The notes beneath the pieces are model-generated. The model made no database searches. It was not told the DNA's origin and was given only the letters and a program-made list of their open reading frames with translations. From positions 1 through 21,119 of the forward strand of contig CBINHE010000070.1 of the NCBI GenBank assembly GCA_966250375.1: a DNA stretch of 21,119 nt. The letters are read 5' to 3'. This document shows, in pieces, positions 6,369 through 15,108 of the stretch (its first letter is position 1; the number at the start of each line of letters is the position of its first letter). The translations under genes were made by a program, and so were the position numbers. The DNA comes from CAMLDH01 sp966250375. Its GTDB lineage: Bacteria; Pseudomonadota; Gammaproteobacteria; Burkholderiales; Burkholderiaceae_D.

Positions 6369-7553
6369 TCATGGGTTGGGCTCGCCGGTCGGTGGCATAG
6401 CAGGCAGCGATGGTTTGCCCCCATGCTGGGCATCGATGAAAAGCGACTGGAAATTGGTGTCCGACGATTGGCCGAGAAGCAAAGCGCCGCCGCCCTCGGT
6501 TTCACCGGCCTCCCATGCAATCGCCACCTCTCTTCCCAACGATTTCAGATGGGAAAGAAAGGTGTAGGCGGTATTGCTCTTGCTAGCCACGCCCAGCGTC
6601 GGCATCTCTGAATGCGGCGGCACGTAGTGCACAAAAATCTCTCGCTTTTCATACAGCTCGCCGCTTGGTTGCCGGGCCGGTGCATCCGACGGTACCAAGC
6701 TGAGCATTTTGTTCATCATGTGGATCCGCTTGAGCTCGCTGATGAGCGACGCATTGAAGGTAATTTCATTTATGCGGTCGAGAATTTTCCACGCCGTATC
6801 GGGCGGCACCGACTTGGACTCCATCACGATCGGGTTGACGCCGACGATGACCAGATCACCGGTCTGCATGCCGTGATTTTCGATCAATGGCGCCAGCGCA
6901 GGATCCGCCACGTAACCGCCGTCCCAGTAATATTCGGTACCGATCTTGATGGCTTGGTCCACCACCGGCAGGCAGGCCGATGCCAGCAAGTGCTCGAGCT
7001 CGATTTCGCCCTTGGTGAAGACCTGCGGCTGACTGGTACGTACATTGGTCGCGCATACGTATAGCGCGGGCCCGATATCGCTGGCATGCAGCACCTTCAT
7101 GTCGATGCAGTTCTTGATCGCAATCGCAATCGGATTCTGATGCGGACCAAGCCCGAATTGGTATGGCGAAGAGATTGTTGTCAGCATGTTGAGCATGACA
7201 GTCACCGGCAGGCCATCGATATCCCAGGAAGGGTGAAATGGATTGGCGACGAAGCGGTAAGGGTTCCAGAATACGTCTCCGAGCCGGGCAACCTCTTCCC
7301 AGAAGCGATCCAGCAGTGCCCTGGTGTGCAGTCGCCGGGTCTTGTCGTCGAGCTCGCTGCCATCGGCGTCGTACTTCAGACTCAGGCCATAGGCCACGAC
7401 TGCGGCGATCATGGCGCCGCCGCTGGTGCCACTGATGCATTCGATTTCAATGTCATCGCGCTCCAGCAGCTGATCGACGACACCCCACACATATGCTGTG
7501 TGCGCACCGCCGCCTTGCAACGCAAGCATGATTTTTTGCTTTTTACTTTTCAT
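6369..7553 (-). CDS. Patatin-like phospholipase / acyl hydrolase
   Basis: A 394-residue patatin-domain protein. The oxyanion-hole GGGAH is at 14-18, the nucleophile elbow GTSGG has Ser44, and the dyad aspartate is in DGG at 211-213, so the Ser-Asp catalytic dyad is intact. The N-terminus has no signal peptide, so the protein is probably cytosolic or membrane-peripheral. The family hydrolyses acyl chains from phospholipids or other esters; bacterial members include toxins and lipid-turnover enzymes. Closely similar proteins are also often annotated next to polyhydroxyalkanoate genes, but none are seen here. The C-terminal ~90 residues form a Gly/Pro-rich tail of no known fold. The promoter should lie in the 284-bp gap 7554-7837, where no clear pair was found. 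Confidence 0.88.
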   Translation of the reverse strand: MKSKKQKIMLALQGGGAHTAYVWGVVDQLLERDDIEIECISGTSGGAMIAAVVAYGLSLKYDADGSELDDKTRRLHTRALLDRFWEEVARLGDVFWNPYRFVANPFHPSWDIDGLPVTVMLNMLTTISSPYQFGLGPHQNPIAIAIKNCIDMKVLHASDIGPALYVCATNVRTSQPQVFTKGEIELEHLLASACLPVVDQAIKIGTEYYWDGGYVADPALAPLIENHGMQTGDLVIVGVNPIVMESKSVPPDTAWKILDRINEITFNASLISELKRIHMMNKMLSLVPSDAPARQPSGELYEKREIFVHYVPPHSEMPTLGVASKSNTAYTFLSHLKSLGREVAIAWEAGETEGGGALLLGQSSDTNFQSLFIDAQHGGKPSLPAMPPTGEPNP

Positions 7554-7837
7554 TGTTTTTTCTTCGGCGACGCGTAGCCTGCGCTCTATGGTTTAAACGG
7601 ATGCGTGTTGAGCATGATCAATCGCAAGTGTAGCCCAGATGGAACGCAAAGGGATGTCAGTGGCTTGGTTAAAAAGCCGTCTGTGCAAGTTTGCGTTGCA
7701 TGATAGACAAACGGTCGGCTTACCAAAAAGATGACCGTCGTTTTTTTCGACACAAGTCACCGCTTTGATCGCTTTTTCGGTGACACTGTTCCGGCTCAGG
7801 CGCTTGGCGTAAACGGCGATAGCTGACAGCACATCGA

Positions 7838-8497
7838 TTATTCGAGATTATCAAGGCGGTCCATCGACGCCTGCCTTTTTAGACACTCTTGCCAAGAATC
7901 GGGCTGACCGAAATAGGCGGAGACATCAACCACACGAAGATGTCCGTCTTGTTCGAGTACGAAGGTCGGGAAACCACCTCCGCCAACTTTGGAAAGCAGA
8001 GTGCGGCTTTCATTGATATGTGCTTGCGTACGCTCGCCGGTCATTGCATCCATCATTTCGATGAAGGCTTCGTTCTCCAATCCGATCTCTCCAGCCAGCT
8101 CGATCAGAACAGATAACTCGGCGACCCGGCGCCCCTCGACATAGTGCGCTGTCTGGATGCGCGCCAGAAGATCCGGCCCAAGGTCAGCGGTAATGTCGGC
8201 CACCAATATTGCAGCAATTGGCGGCGCAGAATCGAAGACCGCCTCCTCGTCTCGCAGCAGTCCGTCAAAATAGGCTTCACTGAAGGGCTGGCCCGTAAGT
8301 TCGGCGATTTGGTTGTCGTGAGGCATGACGTAGTTGCGCAGTTGAGCTGACACTTGCTGTCGCCGGCTACCGATCATCATGCCGCCGCCGTGGGCTCGCA
8401 CACGAATGACCTCCCTGGCTGCACGAACCAAAGGAGCGACGCCATAGCACCAGCCGCAGAAGGGATCGTAGATGTAGTGCAGAACCGGGTTACTCAT
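7838..8497 (-). CDS. DsbA/FrnE-like thioredoxin-fold protein
   Basis: A 219-residue protein with the redox motif CGWC (14-17) in PFCGWCYG near the N-terminus, an inserted helical domain, and a cis-proline loop GGGGFPTF near the C-terminus. This is the DsbA-family / predicted disulfide isomerase group (COG3531-like). There is no signal peptide, so unlike periplasmic DsbA it should work in the cytosol, as FrnE does. Start: an in-frame TTG lies 18 nt further up (8515), but ATG 8497 is chosen because AGGGG (8503-8507) is 5 nt before it. It appears monocistronic. Its substrate is unknown; a role in thiol stress is inference from the family. Confidence 0.85.
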   Translation of the reverse strand: MSNPVLHYIYDPFCGWCYGVAPLVRAAREVIRVRAHGGGMMIGSRRQQVSAQLRNYVMPHDNQIAELTGQPFSEAYFDGLLRDEEAVFDSAPPIAAILVADITADLGPDLLARIQTAHYVEGRRVAELSVLIELAGEIGLENEAFIEMMDAMTGERTQAHINESRTLLSKVGGGGFPTFVLEQDGHLRVVDVSAYFGQPDSWQECLKRQASMDRLDNLE

Positions 8498-8502
8498 GGA
8501 AT

Positions 8503-8510
8503 CCCCTTTC
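8503..8510 (-). promoter_or_regulatory. Ribosome site deciding the DsbA-like start
   Basis: On the minus strand GAAAGGGG ends 5 nt before ATG 8497. Using the in-frame TTG at 8515 would place this site inside the coding region, so ATG 8497 is the better start. Confidence 0.7.
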
Positions 8511-8821
8511 GACAATTTTGTTGAGCAGGTCGATCAGACAATCGTTGCCACTTGTCCGAACGCTAGGCAGAGCCCAGGAGCGTGATATCCATGGGTCATA
8601 CCATAATAGCCTTTCGAATGGGAAGATGGCATTGGACATAGTTGGGAATTCTATAAAGAATTCGAGTCCTTGCCCCCTAAAATTGTTTTGCCGCATGACC
8701 TTGGCGCACCTTTCACATTTGACAATTTTTCATTCTTTTTCGTGCCCGTACCGAAGTCCAGCGGTTTCCTCGAGCTTTTTTCATTAGAATGCAAACACTT
8801 TTACTTGCGATTTAATTGCCC

Positions 8822-8840
8822 CCGTCCAACAACCGGACGG
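8822..8840 (+). promoter_or_regulatory. Leader hairpin upstream of parE
   Basis: A perfect 6-bp GC-rich stem with a 7-nt loop (AACAACC), ending 24 nt before the parE ATG. There is no T-run, so it is not a terminator. The start region after it has no clear Shine-Dalgarno, so the hairpin could influence initiation; that is inference. Confidence 0.35.
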
Positions 8841-8864
8841 CTCCTTACCTAGCCTCTGAATTGA

Positions 8865-10853
8865 ATGGCCACTAAAAAATCTTCTGCATCCGATTACAGC
8901 GAATCGTCCATCCGCGTCCTGAAAGGACTTGAACCGGTCAAGCAGCGCCCCGGCATGTACACCCGTACCGAAAATCCGCTGCATATCATCCAGGAAGTCA
9001 TCGACAACGCGTCCGATGAAGCCTTGGGCGGTTATTGCAAACATATCCAGGTCACGCTCAACACCGACGGCAGCGTCAGCGTCGAAGACGATGGACGTGG
9101 CATTCCGGTCGGCCTGCATCCGGAAGAGAAAGTGCCGACCGTCGAAATTGTGTTTACCCGCCTGCACGCGGGCGGCAAGTTCGATAAAGGTTCGGGCGGT
9201 GCGTATTCGTTTTCCGGTGGCTTGCACGGCGTCGGCGTCTCAGTCACCAATGCGCTGTCTTCCCGGCTTGAAATCACGGTGTGGCGCGAAGGCGGCGTGC
9301 ATCAGCTTACGTTTGCCGACGGCGATGTGATTCAAAAACTGAAATCGCGTCCAATTGCACGCGATGAAAAAAAATCCGGCACCCGCGTCACCGTGTGGCC
9401 GAATCCGAAATATTTCGACTCCGGGATCATCCCGCAAGCGGAACTGCAACGCTTGCTACGCTCCAAAGCCGTGCTGCTGCCCGGCGCAAAGGTCACGCTG
9501 ACCCACGCCAAAACCGGCGAAACCCAAACCTGGCAATACGATCAGGGCTTGCGCGGCTACTTGATCGAATCGCTGGCGCAGGCTTCGCACGCGGACCCAT
9601 TGATTCCGCTATTCGAAGGCGAGCAATATGCAAGCACGGACAGCGAAGGCTTTGCCGAAGGCGAAGGCGCGGCGTGGGTAGTCGCATGGACCGAAGAAGG
9701 CAATGTGGTACGCGAATCCTACGTGAACCTGATTCCAACCTCGGCCGGCGGCACGCATGAGTCGGGATTGCGCGAGGGCTTGTTCGGCGCGGTGAAAAGT
9801 TTCGTTGAAATGCATTCCTTGCTACCGAAGGGCGTCAAACTGTTGCCGGAAGACGTGTTCGCGCGCGTGTCGTTCGTGCTGTCGGCCAAGGTGCTTGACC
9901 CGCAATTCCAAGGGCAGATCAAGGAACGCCTGAATTCACGCGATGCGGTGCGGCTGGTCTCCACGTTCACCAGGCCGGCACTGGAACTCTGGTTGAATCA
10001 GCATGTCGACTACGGCAAGAAGCTGGCCGATCTGGTAATCAAGCAAGCGCAGTCACGCCTGCGCTCGGCACAAAAAGTCGAGAAGAAAAAATCCTCCGGC
10101 GTGGCGGTGTTGCCAGGCAAGTTGACCGATTGCGAATCGACTGACGTGACGCGCAATGAACTCTTTTTGGTCGAGGGCGACTCCGCCGGCGGGTCGGCAA
10201 AAATGGGACGCGACAAGGAATTCCAGGCGATCCTGCCATTGCGCGGCAAGGTGTTGAATGCCTGGGAAACGGAACGCGACCGCTTGTTTGCGAATAACGA
10301 AATCCACGACATTGCCGTGGCGATCGGGGTCGATCCGCACGGCAAAAACGATACGCCGGACTTGAGCGGTTTGCGCTATGGCCGCATATGCATTCTGTCG
10401 GATGCCGATGTCGATGGCTCGCATATTCAGGTACTGCTGTTGACGCTGTTCTTCAAGCACTTCCCGCAGTTGATCGACCTCGGCCATATCTGCATCGCAC
10501 GGCCGCCGCTGTATCGTATCGACGCGCCGGCGCGCGGCAAGAAGCCGGCGCAGAAAATTTATGCGCTCGACGACGGCGAGCTGGAAGCGATCGAAGACAA
10601 GCTGCGCAAGGATGGCGTGAAAGACGGCGCCTGGAGCATTGCGCGCTTCAAGGGGCTGGGCGAAATGAACGCGGAACAATTGTGGGAGACCACGATGAAT
10701 CCCGATACTCGGCGACTGCTGCCGGTGGCGCTCGGCAATTTCGATCTTGCAGCGTCCGAGGCACGCTTCAATATGTTGATGGGCAAAGGCGAAGCGGCGG
10801 CGCGGCGCACATGGCTGGAAGAGCATGGCAATGAAGCTGAAGCAGATATCTGA
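8865..10853 (+). CDS. parE: DNA topoisomerase IV subunit B
   Basis: A 662-residue type IIA topoisomerase ATPase subunit. The GHKL ATP site is complete: Glu44 and Asn48 in EVIDNASDEA, DDGRGIP at 75-81, and GGLHGVG at 118-124. The TOPRIM metal site has EGDSAGG at 437-443 and DADVDGSH at 513-520. Length (~660 rather than ~800 residues) and the lack of the long GyrB insert favour ParE over GyrB, and a ParC gene follows. With ParC it forms the A2B2 enzyme that decatenates daughter chromosomes, in the cytosol at the nucleoid. The ATG at 8865 gives the conserved N-terminus; no good ribosome site precedes it. Confidence 0.95.
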   Translation: MATKKSSASDYSESSIRVLKGLEPVKQRPGMYTRTENPLHIIQEVIDNASDEALGGYCKHIQVTLNTDGSVSVEDDGRGIPVGLHPEEKVPTVEIVFTRLHAGGKFDKGSGGAYSFSGGLHGVGVSVTNALSSRLEITVWREGGVHQLTFADGDVIQKLKSRPIARDEKKSGTRVTVWPNPKYFDSGIIPQAELQRLLRSKAVLLPGAKVTLTHAKTGETQTWQYDQGLRGYLIESLAQASHADPLIPLFEGEQYASTDSEGFAEGEGAAWVVAWTEEGNVVRESYVNLIPTSAGGTHESGLREGLFGAVKSFVEMHSLLPKGVKLLPEDVFARVSFVLSAKVLDPQFQGQIKERLNSRDAVRLVSTFTRPALELWLNQHVDYGKKLADLVIKQAQSRLRSAQKVEKKKSSGVAVLPGKLTDCESTDVTRNELFLVEGDSAGGSAKMGRDKEFQAILPLRGKVLNAWETERDRLFANNEIHDIAVAIGVDPHGKNDTPDLSGLRYGRICILSDADVDGSHIQVLLLTLFFKHFPQLIDLGHICIARPPLYRIDAPARGKKPAQKIYALDDGELEAIEDKLRKDGVKDGAWSIARFKGLGEMNAEQLWETTMNPDTRRLLPVALGNFDLAASEARFNMLMGKGEAAARRTWLEEHGNEAEADI

Positions 10854-10914
10854 TTGGAAGCCTCTCTCGCAGGCGGGCCGATGTTTACCTACAACTCGGC
10901 ACTATGCTTTGCTC

Positions 10915-10938
10915 CCCTCGCCCACAAGCGGGAGAGGG
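10915..10938. repeat. REP-like palindrome between parE and parC
   Basis: CCCTCGCCC (10915-10923) and GGGAGAGGG (10930-10938) pair with one mismatch around a 6-nt loop. The 'CCCTC-CCC-GCTTG-GGG-GAGGG' type of hairpin is a common dispersed intergenic repeat in many proteobacteria. It has no T-run after it. Lying inside an otherwise continuous parE-parC operon, it may mark an mRNA stability or processing point. The number of copies in the genome cannot be seen from one window. Confidence 0.6.
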
Positions 10939-10976
10939 AATGAGACACAAACTGAATTGATAACTTTTGAACCACA

Positions 10977-13301
10977 ATGACCGAACAAGCCAATCTGTTT
11001 GAAGAAGCCCCCGCCGAGAGCGGTGAATCGCTGACCCTTGCCACTTTCGCCGAACGCGCCTATCTGGACTACGCAATTTCCGTCGTCAAAGGCCGCGCGC
11101 TGCCGGATGTATCCGACGGCCAAAAGCCGGTGCAGCGCCGCATCCTGTATGCAATGCATGAACTTGGCTTGAATTCGACCGCAAAGCCGCGCAAATCGGC
11201 TGCCGTAGTCGGCGACGTGCTCGGCAAACTGCATCCGCACGGCGACCAGTCCGTATACGACGCGCTGGTGCGCATGGCGCAGGATTTTTCGCTGCGCTAC
11301 CCGTTGATCGATGGCCAGGGCAATTTCGGTTCGCGCGATGGCGATGGCGCTGCTGCGATGCGTTATACCGAAGCACGCTTGACGCCCATTTCAAAATTGC
11401 TGCTCGACGAAATCGACATGGGCACCGTCGATTTTCAACCGAACTACGATGGCTCGACCGAAGAACCGAAGCTGCTGCCGGGCCGCTTGCCCTTCGTGTT
11501 GTTGAACGGCGCATCCGGTATCGCCGTTGGCATGGCGACTGAAATCCCGTCGCACAATTTGCACGAAGTCGCGAAAGCAGCAGTCGCGCTGATTCGCAAT
11601 CCGAAACTGACGCATCAGGAGCTGATGGAGTTCATTCCCGGCCCGGATTTCCCCGGCGGCGGCCAGATCATCACGTCGTCGGCCGCGATTGCCGACATGT
11701 ACGGCACCGGGCGCGGCAGCCTGAAAGTACGCGCGCGCTGGAAGATCGAAGACATGGCGCGCGGTCAATGGCAAGCGGTGGTGACAGAACTTCCGCCTGG
11801 TACGTCGTCGCAGAAAGTACTGGAAGAAATCGAGGAACTGACCAATCCGAAAATCAAGCTCGGCAAGAAGGCGCTGTCACCCGATCAGTTGATCCTCAAG
11901 CAAACCATCTTGGCGTCGCTCGATACCGTGCGCGACGAATCGGGTCGCGATGCGCCGGTGCGCCTGGTATTCGAACCAAAATCGAAGAATCAGGACCAGA
12001 CCGAATTCATGAACATGTTGCTCGCGCATACGTCGCTGGAAAACAGCGCGCCGATCAACCTGGTCATGATCGGCGGCGACGGACGTCCACGCCAAAAAGC
12101 CTTGGGCGATATCCTGCGCGAGTGGATCGCGTTCCGTTTTGCGACTCTTACGCGGCGCACACAATTCAAGCTGAAAAAGGTCGATGACCGCATTCATATT
12201 CTGGAAGGCCGCGAAGCGATCCTGCTCAATATCGACAAGGTGATCAAGATCATCCGCGAATCGGATGAACCGAAACCGGCATTGATGCAAGCGTTCAAAC
12301 TGTCGGATCGGCAAGCGGAAGATATTCTGGAAATCCGTTTGCGCCAATTGGCGCGTTTGGAAACCATCAAGATTCAGCAGGAGTTGGCCGAACTGCGCAG
12401 CGAGAAAACGTCCTTGCATGACCTGCTCGACAATCCGGCATCGATGAAAAAGCTGATCATCAAGGAAATCGAAACCGATGCAAAACAATTTGGCGATGCA
12501 CGCCGCACCCTGATCGAAGCCGCAGAAAAAGCAGTGATCGAACAAAAGCTGATCGATGAACCGGTGACGGTTGTGATTTCGCAGAAAGGCTGGGTGCGAG
12601 CACGCACCGGTCATGGTCATGACGCTTCGCAATTCACATTCAAAGCCGGCGATAGCTTGTACGGCACATTTGAGTGCCGCACGGTCGATAACCTGCTCGC
12701 ATTCGGCTCCAACGGGCGTATTTACTCGGTTATCGTGGCCGCCCTGCCCGGCGCGCGCGGTGACGGCGTGCCGATCACGACGCTGGTGGAATTGGCAAGC
12801 GGCACGCGCATCCTGCATTATTTTGTCGGCACAGCTGACACCACGCTGCTGGTGGCAACTACTGCAGGCTATGGTTTTACCGCCAAAGCGGGCGACATGA
12901 TCAGCCGCACCAAAGGCGGCAAGGCCTTCATCACGCTTGATGATGGTGACGAGCCGCTGGCACTGCGCGTCGTGAATGATAATGCCAACGCGATTGCATG
13001 CCTGTCCGAAAAAGGCAGGTTGCTGGTGTTCGGCCTGGATGAAATCAAGACTTTATCGGGTGGCGGACGCGGCGTGATTCTGATGGAACTTGAGAAAAAT
13101 GAGAAATTGCTGGCTGCACAGCCGATCGATCAACGTGGTGTGATCGTGTCCGGCACAGGTCGCGGCGGCAAGGCGCAAGAAATCACCTTGTCGGCGTCCG
13201 GTCTGGCCACTCATATCGGCAAGCGTGCGCGCAAAGGCAAGGCATTGGAATCGAAGCTGAAGACGAGCAATCTGGCGGCAATCGCACCCAAATCAACGTG
13301 A
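10977..13301 (+). CDS. parC: DNA topoisomerase IV subunit A
   Basis: A 774-residue breakage-reunion subunit. The winged-helix region carries GDVLGKLHPHGD (79-90) and the catalytic tyrosine Tyr130 in AAMRYTEARL, which forms the covalent bond to DNA. A long coiled-coil arm and a C-terminal beta-propeller-type domain follow. It lies 123 nt after parE with only a REP-like hairpin between them, so the two are probably co-expressed. At the quinolone-contact positions aligned on HPHGD, Gln91 replaces the serine of E. coli Ser80 and Asp95 replaces Glu84. The start at 10977 is preceded by no strong ribosome site. A terminator-like hairpin follows the stop. Confidence 0.95.
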   Translation: MTEQANLFEEAPAESGESLTLATFAERAYLDYAISVVKGRALPDVSDGQKPVQRRILYAMHELGLNSTAKPRKSAAVVGDVLGKLHPHGDQSVYDALVRMAQDFSLRYPLIDGQGNFGSRDGDGAAAMRYTEARLTPISKLLLDEIDMGTVDFQPNYDGSTEEPKLLPGRLPFVLLNGASGIAVGMATEIPSHNLHEVAKAAVALIRNPKLTHQELMEFIPGPDFPGGGQIITSSAAIADMYGTGRGSLKVRARWKIEDMARGQWQAVVTELPPGTSSQKVLEEIEELTNPKIKLGKKALSPDQLILKQTILASLDTVRDESGRDAPVRLVFEPKSKNQDQTEFMNMLLAHTSLENSAPINLVMIGGDGRPRQKALGDILREWIAFRFATLTRRTQFKLKKVDDRIHILEGREAILLNIDKVIKIIRESDEPKPALMQAFKLSDRQAEDILEIRLRQLARLETIKIQQELAELRSEKTSLHDLLDNPASMKKLIIKEIETDAKQFGDARRTLIEAAEKAVIEQKLIDEPVTVVISQKGWVRARTGHGHDASQFTFKAGDSLYGTFECRTVDNLLAFGSNGRIYSVIVAALPGARGDGVPITTLVELASGTRILHYFVGTADTTLLVATTAGYGFTAKAGDMISRTKGGKAFITLDDGDEPLALRVVNDNANAIACLSEKGRLLVFGLDEIKTLSGGGRGVILMELEKNEKLLAAQPIDQRGVIVSGTGRGGKAQEITLSASGLATHIGKRARKGKALESKLKTSNLAAIAPKST

Positions 13302-13320
13302 AGGGCAAACTTGCCGTGAT

Positions 13321-13368
13321 CCGGCGTCACCAACCTCTTTGTTTGTTGACGCCGGTCGCCGCATTTTT
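13321..13368 (+). terminator. Probable terminator after parC
   Basis: CCGGCGTCA (13321-13329) pairs perfectly with TGACGCCGG (13347-13355), extendable by a few pairs inward. A T5 run comes at 13364-13368, but it begins 8 nt after the stem, further than ideal. It lies 19 nt past the parC stop. On the minus strand it gives no U-run, so it would not serve the cupin gene. Confidence 0.55.
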
Positions 13369-13423
13369 ATCGGATGCTGAAGATGCGCAAAACTATTCGC
13401 TGAAGAAGCAACTTGGATACAGT

Positions 13424-13753
13424 TCAATCGACCACAAACAGCTTTGCGCCTGCAGTGGTTGAAGACCGATGCGCCTCCGCCTCATCTGCAACCTGATAAC
13501 TCATGCCCGGCGTGAGAACGAAAGTACGCCCGTCTTCCAGTTCAGTATGCAATTCGCCTTCCAGGCATAACAGGATATGTCCCTTGCGGCACCAATGGTC
13601 GGCCAGGTAACCGGGCCCATACTCAACCATGCGTACACGGATGTCCCCAAAACAGCATGAGCGCCAATATGCCATGCCGGTTTCACCTTTATGCTCGGTA
13701 CGTTCGACGTGGCTCCAATCCGTCGTGCCGAAAGGAATATGACCAATTTTCAT
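13424..13753 (-). CDS. Small cupin-fold protein (DHxC-type motif)
   Basis: A 109-residue single-domain cupin. It runs from MKIGHIPFGTTDW through YLADHWCRKGHILLCLEGELHTELEDG, which is cupin motif 1 with His and Glu as possible metal ligands, to LTPGMSYQVADEAEAHRSS, cupin motif 2. It resembles the family annotated as 'DHCW motif cupin fold protein', whose reaction is unknown. The ATG at 13753 overlaps the TGA of the aminotransferase gene by 4 nt (ATGA), so the two are translationally coupled and probably act in the same process. The frame is open further upstream, but those 32 residues are Arg-rich and lie inside the aminotransferase gene, so the longer start was rejected. Confidence 0.85.
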   Translation of the reverse strand: MKIGHIPFGTTDWSHVERTEHKGETGMAYWRSCCFGDIRVRMVEYGPGYLADHWCRKGHILLCLEGELHTELEDGRTFVLTPGMSYQVADEAEAHRSSTTAGAKLFVVD

Positions 13754-14946
13754 CGAAGTTTCGCCGCGATCAGTTTGCCGAGCTTTTCGACGCCTTCGCG
13801 GATTTTTTCCGGCGACACGGTAACGAAGCTCAGGCGCAGCGTATTGCACTCAGGATTATTTGCATAGAACGGCGCACCCGGTACGAAAGCGATATTTTGC
13901 GCAATCGCTTCGTCCAGCAATTTCATGCTGTCGATGTGCTTGGGCAGCGTGACCCAGATGAACATGCCGCCTTCCGGCCTGGTCCATGTGGCCGCAGCCG
14001 GGAAAAATTCGGTCAGCGCGGCCAGCATCGCTTGGCATTGATCGGAATACAGTTTGCGTATCGTGGGAATGTGCTGGCCGAGGAATCCATCCTTGATCGC
14101 TTCATGCACGACCATCTGCGTCAACTGCGCGGTATGCAGGTCGGCGGCCTGCTTGGCCTGCTCCAGCTTGCGCACCAGCGGCACCGGCGCCACCACATAG
14201 CCCAGGCGAATGCCCGGTGTCAGCACCTTGGAAAACGAGCCCATGTAAATCACGCCGTCCGGATTCATCGTCAGCATCTTCGGCAGCGGCTCGCCGCGAT
14301 AACTCAATGCACCATACGGATCGTCTTCAATCAGCGGCAAGCCAAGACGTGCACAGGTCTCAACCAGGGCCACACGGCGTTCAACCGACAGCGTGCGGCC
14401 GGTCGGATTCTGAAAATTCGGTAATGCATACAGCAAGCGCGCACCCTGCCCGATGTCAGCCACGGCCTCCGGCAGCAGACCCGAGTCGTCGGTCGGCACG
14501 GACACGAATTCCGGTCCGTATAGCGAAAACGCCTGCAGCGCGCCAAGATAACTGGGGGTCTCGACCAGCACCTTGCTGCCATCGTCAATCAATACTTTCC
14601 CGAGCAAATCCAGACCCTGCTGCGAACCGGACACCATCAGCACCTGATCCGGCGCAATCCTGGCGCCGCCGGTCGACAAAGAGTTCGCAATCCATTCCCG
14701 CAGCGGCGCATAGCCGTCGGTCGGTCCGTATTGCAGCGCAACCTTGCCCTGGCGCGATAGCACGGTGTCGAACGTGGCGCGCATATGCTCGACCGGGAAG
14801 GTCGCTGGCGACGGCAGGCCACCGGCAAAGGAAATGATTTCCGGACGCATCGTGATTTTCAGGATTTCACGGATCACGGAGCTTTGGAGCTGCTGTGCGC
14901 GGCGCGCGAATTGCCACTGGATCGGGGCTGGATTTTCTAGTTTCAT
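13750..14946 (-). CDS. PLP-dependent class I/II aminotransferase (2-aminoadipate/LysN-like)
   Basis: A 398-residue fold-type I aminotransferase. Asn180-Pro181 in NFQNPTG, the PLP-pyridine aspartate and tyrosine in EDDPYG (208-211), and the Schiff-base lysine Lys240 in SFSKVLTPGIRLGY are all present, as is the C-terminal arginine region LRLSFV that usually binds the substrate carboxylate. The sequence is nearest the MocR-domain-like / 2-aminoadipate (LysN) and aromatic aminotransferase group, but it lacks the GntR domain and so is a free enzyme. Substrate is not certain. It is coupled by ATGA overlap to a cupin gene and lies downstream of RidA and two amino-acid-type exporters on the same strand. 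Confidence 0.88.
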   Translation of the reverse strand: MKLENPAPIQWQFARRAQQLQSSVIREILKITMRPEIISFAGGLPSPATFPVEHMRATFDTVLSRQGKVALQYGPTDGYAPLREWIANSLSTGGARIAPDQVLMVSGSQQGLDLLGKVLIDDGSKVLVETPSYLGALQAFSLYGPEFVSVPTDDSGLLPEAVADIGQGARLLYALPNFQNPTGRTLSVERRVALVETCARLGLPLIEDDPYGALSYRGEPLPKMLTMNPDGVIYMGSFSKVLTPGIRLGYVVAPVPLVRKLEQAKQAADLHTAQLTQMVVHEAIKDGFLGQHIPTIRKLYSDQCQAMLAALTEFFPAAATWTRPEGGMFIWVTLPKHIDSMKLLDEAIAQNIAFVPGAPFYANNPECNTLRLSFVTVSPEKIREGVEKLGKLIAAKLR

Positions 14947-15063
14947 GCTCGTCTCACTTGTTATTGGTCAGGCCACGTTACAGGACATACTTTTGGCTAT
15001 CCGCTGAAAAACGGCATTAGAAACACCATTTGGTAATCAAACTGATAATGCAAACACTTGTTC

Positions 15064-15095
15064 AAAAAACGCCATGATCGATGAACACTCGATCA
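15064..15095 (-). terminator. Weak terminator after ridA-like gene
   Basis: On the minus strand TGATCGA and TCGATCA (15095-15089 and 15081-15075) form a 7-bp stem with a 7-nt loop. Five nt later comes a run of six U (15069-15064). It starts 14 nt past the RidA stop. The stem is AT-rich, so read-through into the aminotransferase gene is possible. Confidence 0.45.
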
Positions 15096-15108
15096 CAGCG
15101 TGGGTCGA

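Larger units (their letters stand above)
8498..8864. other. Divergent intergenic region between dsbA-like and parE
   Basis: 367 bp without a convincing gene; it should hold promoters for both flanking genes. A GAATTC-TATAAA-GAATTC symmetric block lies near 8648-8667 and could be an operator. TTGACA at 8719-8724 has no acceptable -10 at 16-18 bp. TAGAAT at 8785-8790 is a possible -10 for parE without a good -35. A hairpin (CCGTCC 8822-8827 with GGACGG 8835-8840) sits 24 nt before the parE start. Short open frames here look random. Confidence 0.5.

Noticed and set aside
7712..7747. Terminator-like ACGGTC...GACCGT followed by T7 on the plus strand
   Set aside because: The stem is short with a 16-nt loop, and no plus-strand gene ends upstream of it.
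7593..7832. 79-codon minus-strand frame between the dsbA-like and patatin genes
   Set aside because: It has no recognisable motif and an odd composition, and no ribosome site was seen. The 284-bp gap more likely holds the patatin promoter.
8719..8724. TTGACA as a parE -35 box
   Set aside because: No acceptable -10 at 16-18 bp downstream (sequence there is GTGCCC-like).
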